A stretch of DNA of 64,000 nucleotides from an uncultured Acetatifactor sp. Its GTDB lineage: Bacteria > Bacillota > Clostridia > Lachnospirales > Lachnospiraceae. The first letter of the stretch is position 1. Every line of letters starts with the position of its first letter. The translations under genes and the position numbers were made by a program. The DNA lies in NCBI GenBank assembly GCA_910584865.1, contig CAJUCE010000001.1, forward strand, positions 288,274 to 352,273. The letters run 5' to 3'. Positions 36,181 to 43,911 of the stretch are shown here, one piece after another. The notes below the pieces were generated by a model. The model saw only the letters and a list, made by a program, of their open reading frames with translations, ran no database searches and was not told where the DNA came from.

Positions 36181-36213
36181 GATTACAGGAACCGCTTCGC
36201 GAACCCTGTAATC
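36181..36213 (-). terminator. Hairpin between MFS and phosphodiesterase genes
   Basis: GATTACAGG ... CCTGTAATC with an inner GC-TTC-GC pair gives a 9-bp stem with a structured loop. No T-run on either strand; likely a partial terminator or processing site. Confidence 0.4.
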
Positions 36214-36260
36214 AAAAGGAAATTGCAACAGTTATTTTCCGGCAGTTCGTTATCCCCGGG

Positions 36261-37604
36261 TCAGTCGTCCATATCCTCGAAAGCGGACAGGCCCGTCTTG
36301 GCCTGCGCCTTACTGTCCCCATGGCGGACAAAGCACATGGTCACGAAGCTGAGAATCACGAAACAGGCCGCATAGGGGAACAGGATCTGGTAGCTGACGG
36401 TTTTCATCAGGGAACCGGCCAGCATCGGGGTGACGACCTGGGCCAGCATGGAAGCTGTATAGTAATAGCCTGTAAATTTTCCTACATCGCTGCCGCGGCA
36501 CATCTCCACCACCATGGGCAGGGAATTCACGTTGATCGCCGCCCAGGCCAGTCCCACCAGGGCGAATGCGATAAACATGACGGCATTGATTGAAGAATAT
36601 AACGTAGTCAAAAGAAAACCCGCGATAAAGCAGGATGCCAGCAGGATCACACCGGCCATAATGGTCTTCTTCCGTCCTACCCGGGATGCGGCGATACCGA
36701 TGGGAATATAGGAGACAATGGCTCCCGCCGTAGCCACCAGCAGACAGGTGGAGGCTCCGCCCAGACCTTCTCCCATAACCTGGGAAATATAGGTGGTAAA
36801 CCATGTGGTGACGCCGTTGTAGCCGATATACCATAGGGCGATGGAAGCCAGCAGGAAGGCCAGACTGCGCTTTACGGCCGGGGGAAGTGTCTCTGTGCCG
36901 CTGCCGTCATCTTCCGCCAGATTCCATTCTGGGTGGCTGCGCTCCAGCTCCTGGTTCTCGGCGGCCAGCGCAGGTTCCCGTATGGTCAGAAGGAGTATTG
37001 CAACTGCAATTACCATCACTGCGGAAACCACCAGAAACAGCGGCCGGTAATCCACATGGGCCAGATCCGCTACTTTGGAGGTGGGATATAATACCGCAGC
37101 CACGCCCAGATACAGGACACCGCCCACGGCTCCCATGAGATTGATGATGGCATTGGCCTTGCTCCGCAGCGGTTTGGCGGTTACGTCCGGCATCAGTGCC
37201 ACCGCCGGAGAACGGTAGGTGCCCATGGAGATCAGCAGCAGTCCCAGGACGATGACGAAGGCGGCCAGTTTAAAGGGCGCGGCCTGTCTGGAGTAACTGT
37301 TGTCCAGCACGGGCAGCAGGTTCATCAGGATCACGGCTCCGGCGGTGCCGGCCAGAATATAGGGGGTCCTGCGCCCCAGTTTCGTGTGGGTTTTGTCGGA
37401 CAGCCCGCCGAAGAAGGGGAGTAAAAACAGTGCCAGAATATTGTCCGCCGCCATGATGATGCCGGTCAGGGACTCGTCCATGCCGAAGGTTTCCCGCAGG
37501 ATCAGCGGGATGACGCTGTCGTACATCTGCCAGAAAGCGCAGATGGACAGAAAGGCCAATCCTACCAAAATCGTCCGCCGGTTGTTGAGTTTGAATTCAT
37601 TCAT
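36261..37604 (-). CDS. MFS transporter, SLC45/sugar-type
   Basis: 447 residues with about 12 membrane helices. MFS loop motif GGLSDKTHTKLGRRTPYIL between helices 2 and 3, then MGTYRSPAVALMPDVTAKPLRSKANAIINLMGAVGG, a stretch typical of the SLC45/sucrose-maltose-like bacterial MFS group. The repeat motif in the second half is IPIGIAASRVGRKKTIM. Substrate unknown, perhaps a disaccharide or glycoside. The start ATG is preceded on the minus strand by AAGGAG, itself directly downstream of hairpin-repeat array 4. Confidence 0.9.
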   Translation of the reverse strand: MNEFKLNNRRTILVGLAFLSICAFWQMYDSVIPLILRETFGMDESLTGIIMAADNILALFLLPFFGGLSDKTHTKLGRRTPYILAGTAGAVILMNLLPVLDNSYSRQAAPFKLAAFVIVLGLLLISMGTYRSPAVALMPDVTAKPLRSKANAIINLMGAVGGVLYLGVAAVLYPTSKVADLAHVDYRPLFLVVSAVMVIAVAILLLTIREPALAAENQELERSHPEWNLAEDDGSGTETLPPAVKRSLAFLLASIALWYIGYNGVTTWFTTYISQVMGEGLGGASTCLLVATAGAIVSYIPIGIAASRVGRKKTIMAGVILLASCFIAGFLLTTLYSSINAVMFIAFALVGLAWAAINVNSLPMVVEMCRGSDVGKFTGYYYTASMLAQVVTPMLAGSLMKTVSYQILFPYAACFVILSFVTMCFVRHGDSKAQAKTGLSAFEDMDD

Positions 37605-37618
37605 ACTGTATCTCCTTA

Positions 37619-37838
37619 TTCCAGTTCCGCCCCCGCCCTCCGCAGTGCCATTTCCGGCATAGGACTTCCGGCCGCAAAGAGCATGCGTCCGTAAGACCTA
37701 TGGGCACTGCGGATGGCGGTTGCTGATTTCCAGTTCCGCCCCCGCCCTCCGCAGTACCATTTCCGGCATAGGACTTCCGGCAGCTTAGAGAATGCGTCCG
37801 TAAGTTCTATGGGTACTGCGGATGGCGGTTGCTGTTAT
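37619..37838 (-). repeat. Tandem hairpin-repeat array 4 (two units, minus strand)
   Basis: Read on the minus strand, two ~108-bp units contain loop ACGGACGCAT...GCCGGAA, arms ending in CATCCGCAGTRCCCAT and ATGGYACTGCGGAGGG, and linker GCGGAACTGGAA. The array ends GGAACTGGAATAAGGAG, giving the MFS gene its ribosome site. The distal unit has GCAGTACC pairing with GGTACTGC, whereas the proximal unit has GCAGTGCC pairing with GGCACTGC. This is a compensatory base-pair change. Confidence 0.93.
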
Positions 37839-37936
37839 ATACAAAATTATAAGGCATTATCGGAGAGAAATCAACTATAACTCCCGTTGTTCCCGGTGGG
37901 CATGCCTTTACGGTTACCTGCCTCTTTTACTAATAC

Positions 37937-37966
37937 TTGACACCGCAGGCGGCAGATGGTTTAATT
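37937..37966 (+). promoter_or_regulatory. Promoter upstream of thyX
   Basis: TTGACA at 37937-37942, 18-base spacer, TTAATT at 37961-37966. The ATG of the ThyX homologue is 60 bases downstream. The -35 is perfect and the -10 weak. Confidence 0.5.
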
Positions 37967-38026
37967 TAAGAAGATAATATGCCGTCCTGAGGGATTCGGC
38001 GTTAAAAAGCGACAGGAGAAAACAGG

Positions 38027-38698
38027 ATGATTACGATATTAAAGGAAACGACAAAGAACCCCATCACCCTGATGGGAGAGCGGGCAGGCGTATGCTGGGG
38101 CGGAGACATCCGGGATCCGGAGAAAAATTACCGCCGCGGTCTGGACTGTATTAAATCGGGCCATCACCGTGTAATGGAATACGTCAATGTGGAGATGATA
38201 TTGGAAGGCTATTCGGCCAGAGTGATCCGGGAATGGTACACCCATATCGGCGGCGCGCCAACCAGACTGCAGGCCAGCACCCGTTATATCAATTATAAAG
38301 ATTTTTCATATACAGTACCGCCCTCAGTGGCAGGAAAGCCGGAGGCGGAGAAGCTGTACCGGGATACTATGGCTGCTATCGCCAAAAGCTGCAGCCGACT
38401 GGAGGAAGAGTGGGGGATTCCCAGAGAGGATGCGGCCATGCTCCTGCCCCTTGGCATGTCCACGAAGGTGGTGGACAAGAGGAATGTGCGGAATCTGATC
38501 GAAATGTCGCATCAGAGGCTGTGCACCAGGGCATACTGGGAATATCGGCTCCTGATGCAGGATATCAGCAATGCGCTGGCGGAATACTCGGAAGAATGGA
38601 GGGAGCTGACAGAGCAGTATTTCGTGCCGAAATGTCAGGTGGCCGGATACTGTACGGAAAAGAAAAGCTGTGGGAGAATGCCCTATAAAGAGAAGTAG
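38027..38698 (+). CDS. thyX: FAD-dependent thymidylate synthase homologue (ThyX)
   Basis: 223 residues, the usual ThyX length. ThyX makes dTMP from dUMP using methylenetetrahydrofolate and FAD. The core reads EWYTHIGGAPTRLQASTRYINY, where classical enzymes have RHRxxSxNExSxRY, so the first RHR and the NE are altered while Q-x-STRY is kept. The C-terminal LLPLGMSTKVVDKRNVRNLIEMSHQRLCTRAYWE matches the family's FAD/dUMP-binding helix. Closing Cys residues (PKCQVAGYCTEKKSCG) are typical of a Clostridial subgroup. Probably functional, but the motif divergence leaves some doubt. Ribosome site ACAGGAG. Confidence 0.82.
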   Translation: MITILKETTKNPITLMGERAGVCWGGDIRDPEKNYRRGLDCIKSGHHRVMEYVNVEMILEGYSARVIREWYTHIGGAPTRLQASTRYINYKDFSYTVPPSVAGKPEAEKLYRDTMAAIAKSCSRLEEEWGIPREDAAMLLPLGMSTKVVDKRNVRNLIEMSHQRLCTRAYWEYRLLMQDISNALAEYSEEWRELTEQYFVPKCQVAGYCTEKKSCGRMPYKEK

Positions 38699-38732
38699 AA
38701 GGCGCCGGAAGATTGAAATTTGTCTTACAGGC

Positions 38733-38759
38733 TAAAGTATTTGAACCGGTAGCCGATAA
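38733..38759 (+). promoter_or_regulatory. Sigma-28 (SigD/FliA) promoter of the flgM operon
   Basis: TAAA at 38733-38736, 15 bases, GCCGATAA at 38752-38759: a near-perfect flagellar sigma-28 promoter, 55 bases upstream of flgM. Confidence 0.92.
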
Positions 38760-38814
38760 ACTTTATAAGAGTTAGCTAATATGAGAAATTCGGTTCGGGA
38801 GGGAGGAGTCCGAT

Positions 38815-39111
38815 ATGCGTATAGAAGCATATAACCAGGTTCAGCAATTATACCAGACGAAGAAGGTGAATAAGGTACGCCAGACGGGCAGCGCGACCTA
38901 TACGGACCAGCTGCAGTTCAGCAATTTCGGAAAGGAAATCCGGGCGGCACAGGCTGCGCTTTGCGGAGTGCCTGACGTGAGGGAGGAATTGATCGCTCCC
39001 ATCAAAGCGCAGGTTCAGAACGGTACCTATAAAGTAGACACGGCTTCTTTTGCAGATAAGCTGATGGAGAAAGTATCTGCAATGGACAGCTTCAATGAGG
39101 AAATGAGGTAG
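38815..39111 (+). CDS. flgM: Anti-sigma-28 factor FlgM
   Basis: 98 residues, typical of FlgM. The N-terminal half is polar and probably unfolded (QVQQLYQTKKVNKVRQTG). The C-terminal helices (REELIAPIKAQVQNGTYKVD, ADKLMEKVSAM) carry the sigma-binding signature of the family, IAPIKAQVQNGTYKVD. It holds sigma-28 inactive until the hook is complete. It is first in the operon behind a sigma-28 promoter, giving negative feedback. GGAGG ribosome site. Confidence 0.95.
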   Translation: MRIEAYNQVQQLYQTKKVNKVRQTGSATYTDQLQFSNFGKEIRAAQAALCGVPDVREELIAPIKAQVQNGTYKVDTASFADKLMEKVSAMDSFNEEMR

Positions 39112-39119
39112 ATCGTCCT

Positions 39120-39638
39120 GTGGCTAGTTTAATGGAGAACCTGATCGACGTGCTCGGTCGGGAAAGCGATGAGTATGAGGGGCTTTTGGCCTTGTCTCAG
39201 AAGAAGACACAGGTTATCGCCAGTGCAAATCTGGAAAATTTGCAGAAAATCACGGATGAGGAACAGGAAGTGGTGGACAGGATCAGCCGTCTGGAGAAGA
39301 AACGGGCGGAAGTGACTGCGGACATTGCCAACGTTTTAAACAAGGATGTTGAAAATCTAAAGCTTTCCAATCTGGTTGAGATGATGTCAGCCAGGCCCCG
39401 GGAGCAGGCACAGCTGGCGCAGGCTCATGACAGACTGCGCAGCAGTGTACAGGAATTGCGCCGGGTGAACGAGCAGAATAAAGAATTACTGGAAAACGCA
39501 CTGGAAATGGTGGAATTCGAGATGAATCTGCTGCAGGCTTCCAAGGCCGCGCCGGAGACGGCGAATTACACCAGGGATGCGTACAGCTCCGGTGTCCAGA
39601 TGGGCACGGCCAGCGGGAATTTTGATGCAAAACAGTAG
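39120..39638 (+). CDS. flgN: Flagellar export chaperone FlgN
   Basis: 172 residues. The GTG at 39120 or the ATG at 39132 could start it. Long helical hairpin (LALSQKKTQVIASANLENLQKITDEEQEVVDRISRLEKKR split over two helices) characteristic of FlgN, which escorts the hook-filament junction proteins FlgK and FlgL to the export gate. Its clients are encoded immediately downstream, and flgM is 8 bases upstream. Confidence 0.9.
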   Translation: MASLMENLIDVLGRESDEYEGLLALSQKKTQVIASANLENLQKITDEEQEVVDRISRLEKKRAEVTADIANVLNKDVENLKLSNLVEMMSARPREQAQLAQAHDRLRSSVQELRRVNEQNKELLENALEMVEFEMNLLQASKAAPETANYTRDAYSSGVQMGTASGNFDAKQ

Positions 39639-39680
39639 CCGTAAGGCACAATAATCCTTGTAGAACGAGAGGTAAATGTT

Positions 39681-41462
39681 ATGCCATTAATGGGTAGTTT
39701 ATATGTTGGATCATCGGGATTACAGACCAGTCAGAATGCGCTGAATACCACAGCGCATAATCTTTCTAATATGGAGACCACCGGCTATGTCAGACAGCAG
39801 GTGCAGCAGTCCTCCAGGAGTTATCTTACACTTTCCGTCGACGTCAAATCTGTCAATAACAAACAGACAGGTTTGGGCGTTACTTATTCCAGGGTAAAAC
39901 ATATCAGGGATTTTTTTCTTGACAAGGCATACCGCAGGGAATCCGGGCGCAGTATGTTTTATCAGGTGTCTTCCGATGTGATGGAAGAGGTGGAGAGCCA
40001 GCTGGGAGAGCTGAACGGAGAGGCTTTCCAGGGGACATTGACAGACTTCTGGACAGCGATTCAGGAATTGGCAAAGGATCCGGCCAGTTCCGTGACACAA
40101 GGACTCCTGGTGCAGAGAGCGGCGGAATTCGTCCAGAGGGCGGAGGCGGTGTACGACGGTTTCTGTGCGTACCAGGACAATCTGAACGCAAAGGTAAAGG
40201 ATCAGGTAGATAAGATTAATGCCTACGGAAAGCAGCTGACGAAGCTGAACGAGGCCATCCGGTCCATCGAGGCGGGCGGTATTGAGAGTGCCAACGATAT
40301 GAGAGATGCCAGAGACCAGATACTGGATGAACTGGCAGAGATGGCGGACATCGACTTTGCCGAGGATGTGAACGGCAATGTGTGGGTGAAAGTCGAAGGG
40401 ATGGATTTCGTAAAAGGGGACAAATATTACGAAATCGGATTACATACAGATGATGCCACAGGCTTCTATACGCCGTTCTGGTTTCAGAATGCCACATTTA
40501 AGACCCTGCCCAACGGTACCAGAGAGTACAATATCGACGGTGCGGAAGTCTTTAATCTCAACAAAGAGATCTCATCCGATCTGAATACGGATATCGGCGG
40601 ATTGAAGGCTATATTGCTGGCAAGAGGAGATCACAGGGCCGACTACACTGACGTGGCCGATCCGGAGAAATACAAGGGTGTGTCCCAGTCGGTGATCATG
40701 AATATCCAGGCGGAATTCGATCAGCTGATTCACAATGTGGCTACCAAGGTGAATGAGATCCTGGCCGGAGCTGCCGGGGTGAAGGTGGCGGAGGACGATA
40801 TAAAGGATGCGAACGGAAACCTGCTGGTGAAAAAAGGGGAAGCTTACTGCGACAGTACAACCAACGGCTATATGCGCAAAGACGACGGCAGCCCTATTCA
40901 GATGTTTGCCAAGGTGGCTTCCGAAGGATACCGGAAGGTGACCGCCACGGTGAATGTGACGGATGATCAGGGGAATGTGACCGGCACGGAAGAGCGGGAT
41001 TTCTGGATTTATAATGAAGAAGCCGCCGGGAAGGCAGAGACACTTTATTCCATCAAGAATCTCCAGATTGACGATGAGCTGATGCAGAAGCCTTCCATGC
41101 TGGAGTTCCGCTTAGAGGACGGTTCCGAGGACAAAGCCACTGCGGAAGCCCTGAAAGACGCGTTCCTGAAGGAAGATTATTCTCTGAATCCCAATGTGAA
41201 GAAGAAAGCCACATTTGTGGATTACTACGATGATCTGGTGGCACAGGTGGCCAATTCCGGGTATGCTTTCCGGAGCATCTATACGAATCAGGAGGGGACA
41301 GTGGAATCGATCTATGCCGCCAGAGAGCAGGTGGCTGGCGTTTCCTCCGACGAGGAGCTGTCCAACATGATCAAGTTCCAGAATGCGTATAACGCATCCA
41401 GCCGTTATATCAATGTCATCGACGAGATGCTGGAGCATCTGCTCAGTACGCTTGGTGTGTAA
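39681..41462 (+). CDS. flgK: Hook-associated protein 1 FlgK, first copy
   Basis: 593 residues. N-terminal flagellar rod/hook motif SSGLQTSQNALNTTAHNLSN followed by GYVRQQV; C-terminal D0 helix SDEELSNMIKFQNAYNASSRYINVIDEML. These coiled-coil ends pack into the hook-filament junction, while the middle part varies. Ribosome site GAGAGG. A second flgK follows after 47 bases, so the junction may contain two kinds of FlgK or one copy may have a special role. Confidence 0.94.
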   Translation: MPLMGSLYVGSSGLQTSQNALNTTAHNLSNMETTGYVRQQVQQSSRSYLTLSVDVKSVNNKQTGLGVTYSRVKHIRDFFLDKAYRRESGRSMFYQVSSDVMEEVESQLGELNGEAFQGTLTDFWTAIQELAKDPASSVTQGLLVQRAAEFVQRAEAVYDGFCAYQDNLNAKVKDQVDKINAYGKQLTKLNEAIRSIEAGGIESANDMRDARDQILDELAEMADIDFAEDVNGNVWVKVEGMDFVKGDKYYEIGLHTDDATGFYTPFWFQNATFKTLPNGTREYNIDGAEVFNLNKEISSDLNTDIGGLKAILLARGDHRADYTDVADPEKYKGVSQSVIMNIQAEFDQLIHNVATKVNEILAGAAGVKVAEDDIKDANGNLLVKKGEAYCDSTTNGYMRKDDGSPIQMFAKVASEGYRKVTATVNVTDDQGNVTGTEERDFWIYNEEAAGKAETLYSIKNLQIDDELMQKPSMLEFRLEDGSEDKATAEALKDAFLKEDYSLNPNVKKKATFVDYYDDLVAQVANSGYAFRSIYTNQEGTVESIYAAREQVAGVSSDEELSNMIKFQNAYNASSRYINVIDEMLEHLLSTLGV

Positions 41463-41509
41463 GGAAGCGTTACACGATTCCTAAGGTTTGAGAAAAAGGA
41501 GAATCATAT

Positions 41510-43651
41510 ATGCCATCACAATTTTTCGGATTAAATATTGCATATACAGGATTATTGGCCAGCAATGCGTCATTGAATACGACTTCCAACAATATCGCCA
41601 ATGTGCAGACACTGGGCTACAGCAGACAGCAGGTGACCCAGGAGGCGGCCAATGCCATCAGGGTATTCCAGACATACGGCTGCGCCGGCGCCGGCGTGGA
41701 TGTGCTGTCCATTGAGAGAATCAGGGATCAATTCTATGATTCCAGATATTGGGTAAACAATGCCAAGGTAGGCGACTACGGTCAGAAGCAGTATTATATG
41801 CAGCAGATAGAAGACTATTTCGATGACAACGGCCAGAATGCGGGCTTCAAGACCGTGTTCGATCAGCTGATGATCACAGGGCTTCAGGCGTGGATGGACA
41901 ATGCGGACGACAATTCCGTCAAGAAGCAGTTCGTGGGGTATGCAGGTTCCCTGACCGATTATTTCAACGGCGTGGCAGGCAATCTGGAGAAGCTGCAAAA
42001 GGATGTGAATCAGGAGATCAAGGTCAAGATCGACGAGATCAATTCCATTGCCAGCGAGATTGCTACTCTGAATAAGCAGATCAATACCATAGAACTGTCA
42101 GGCAATATGAAAGCAAATGAGCTGCGGGACCGTAGGGAGCTTCTTCTGGATCAGCTCTCGGAGGTTGTGGACGTGGAGATCTCGGAGACTTCCCTTATGG
42201 ATCCCAATAACCCCACCCGTGAGGGACAGGCGCATCGTTTCATAGTCAAGATCGCCGGCGGTCAGGTGCTTGTGGACGGGAACGAGTATAACAGGATGGA
42301 GTGCGTGGCCAGGACGACGGATCAAAAGGTGAACCAGACCGATGTGGACGGACTCTATGATGTCTACTGGGCAAACGGATCCAAATTCAATCTCTACAAT
42401 GCTTCCATGGGCGGTGCGCTGAGAGGCCTGGTGGATATGCGGGACGGAAATAACAGCGAATATTTTACGGGAAATGTTACGGAAGTGGGGACGGTACAGG
42501 ACGGCCAGATTACCAAGGATACGGTTACCGTGGAAGTCGGACGGCACTATCTGACGGATCTCAATAAATGTAATCTGTCCGAAAACGGAGGCGTCATCAA
42601 CCTGGGCGGTAAGGAATATTATTACGATTCCTGGACATACAGCGTACGCTATGATGCCAAGGGGGAACCGGTGTATTCCTATACCTTTACCATGTCCGCC
42701 ACTAAACAGGACGGCGGTCTGAATGACAGACGTGTCACCAATGACAGAGTGGGGAAAAACGCTACGGTGGGCACAGATCTCAGCTATCAGGGCGTGCCTT
42801 ACTATATGATGCAAATGAACGAATGGGTGAGAACCTTTTCCCAGAAGTTTAATGATATCCTGAGAAGCGGCTATTCGGGCACTACGCCGGGAATCGATCT
42901 CTTTACAGGGGATATGGTCACGGAAAATGGGCAGTATGTATTTGAGGACCATTCCGGCGAGACTGTGGAGGAGTATCTGGCCAGGGTAAATACGATGGTG
43001 GCGAACGGCATGACGGAAAAAGAGGCCCGTATAGAGGCGCTGAAGACTTATCGGTATGATAAGGAATCGAAGGAAGCTTACAAGGATAGAGTAGATAAGC
43101 TGATGGCGCAGGTGACGGATGCTGCGAAATATCCAAACCTGACGCCGGGTAATGAGTTGACCCAGGCGGAAGCGGAAGAAGCGGCTGTCCTCTCCGTAAG
43201 CGTAGGAAAGAATGTAACGGGCAATGACAATTACTACCTGGTGACGGGGAAGAATTTCAATGTCTCTTCCACCATGGAGAACGATCCCAGCCTCCTGGCC
43301 AATAAGAAGAAGGCTGAGGACGGCGTGGAGAATAACGACCTCATTTCCGAGATCAAGGATCTGGCTACGAACAAAGGGAAGATGAGCTTCCGGGGCAGTT
43401 CGGCATCGGAATTCCTGCAGTGCATCCTTGCCGACGTGGCATTGAATGCCAGACGGGCAGAGACCTTTTACAAGAGCTACTGTGATATTGCCTATTCCAT
43501 CGACAGCCAGCGTCTCTCTATTTCGGGCGTGGATGAAGATGAAGAGGCAGTGAATCTGGTAAGATATCAGAACGGATATAACCTGGCTTCGAAGATGATT
43601 CAGACATTGTCGGAAATTTATGACAGACTGATTCTTCAGACCGGTGTATAA
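41510..43651 (+). CDS. Hook-associated protein 1 FlgK, second copy
   Basis: 713 residues, longer than the first copy. N-terminal ASNASLNTTSNNIANVQTLGYSRQQVTQ and C-terminal EAVNLVRYQNGYNLASKMIQTLSEIYDRLI are standard FlgK ends and are closer to the consensus (GYSRQ) than those of copy 1. The extra length lies in the variable middle, between about residues 270 and 600 (for example EEYLARVNTMVANGMTEKEARIEAL). GGAG ribosome site. Both copies are in the same reading direction in one operon. Confidence 0.93.
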   Translation: MPSQFFGLNIAYTGLLASNASLNTTSNNIANVQTLGYSRQQVTQEAANAIRVFQTYGCAGAGVDVLSIERIRDQFYDSRYWVNNAKVGDYGQKQYYMQQIEDYFDDNGQNAGFKTVFDQLMITGLQAWMDNADDNSVKKQFVGYAGSLTDYFNGVAGNLEKLQKDVNQEIKVKIDEINSIASEIATLNKQINTIELSGNMKANELRDRRELLLDQLSEVVDVEISETSLMDPNNPTREGQAHRFIVKIAGGQVLVDGNEYNRMECVARTTDQKVNQTDVDGLYDVYWANGSKFNLYNASMGGALRGLVDMRDGNNSEYFTGNVTEVGTVQDGQITKDTVTVEVGRHYLTDLNKCNLSENGGVINLGGKEYYYDSWTYSVRYDAKGEPVYSYTFTMSATKQDGGLNDRRVTNDRVGKNATVGTDLSYQGVPYYMMQMNEWVRTFSQKFNDILRSGYSGTTPGIDLFTGDMVTENGQYVFEDHSGETVEEYLARVNTMVANGMTEKEARIEALKTYRYDKESKEAYKDRVDKLMAQVTDAAKYPNLTPGNELTQAEAEEAAVLSVSVGKNVTGNDNYYLVTGKNFNVSSTMENDPSLLANKKKAEDGVENNDLISEIKDLATNKGKMSFRGSSASEFLQCILADVALNARRAETFYKSYCDIAYSIDSQRLSISGVDEDEEAVNLVRYQNGYNLASKMIQTLSEIYDRLILQTGV

Positions 43652-43663
43652 AAAATAGAAACC

Positions 43664-43898
43664 GTTCGGACACGGAACTGGAAAGCAGTGTCGGAATGGA
43701 ATGAGCCCCAGAGGAAATACGGACGCATGTCCTAAGCGGCCGGAATTTCTCTGCAGGGAAGGGCTCATTTCGTTCGGACACGGAACTGGAAAGCAGTGTC
43801 GGAATGGAATGAGCCCCAGAGGAAATACGGACGCATGTCCAAAGCGGCCGGAATTCCTCTGCAGGGAGGGGCTCATTCCGTTCGGACACGGAACTGGA
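43664..43898 (+). repeat. Tandem hairpin-repeat array 5 (two units) upstream of flgL
   Basis: Linker CGGAACTGG recurs at 43673, 43781 and 43890 (108-109 bp period). Left arm GTGTCGGAATGGAATGAGCC with CCAGAGGAAAT, loop ACGGACGCATGTCC...AGCGGCCGG, right arm CTCTGCAGGG with GGGCTCATTCCG and GGACAC. The final linker continues as AATAGGAG into flgL. The array interrupts an otherwise tightly packed flagellar operon. Confidence 0.93.
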
Positions 43899-43911
43899 AT
43901 AGGAGAATTAT

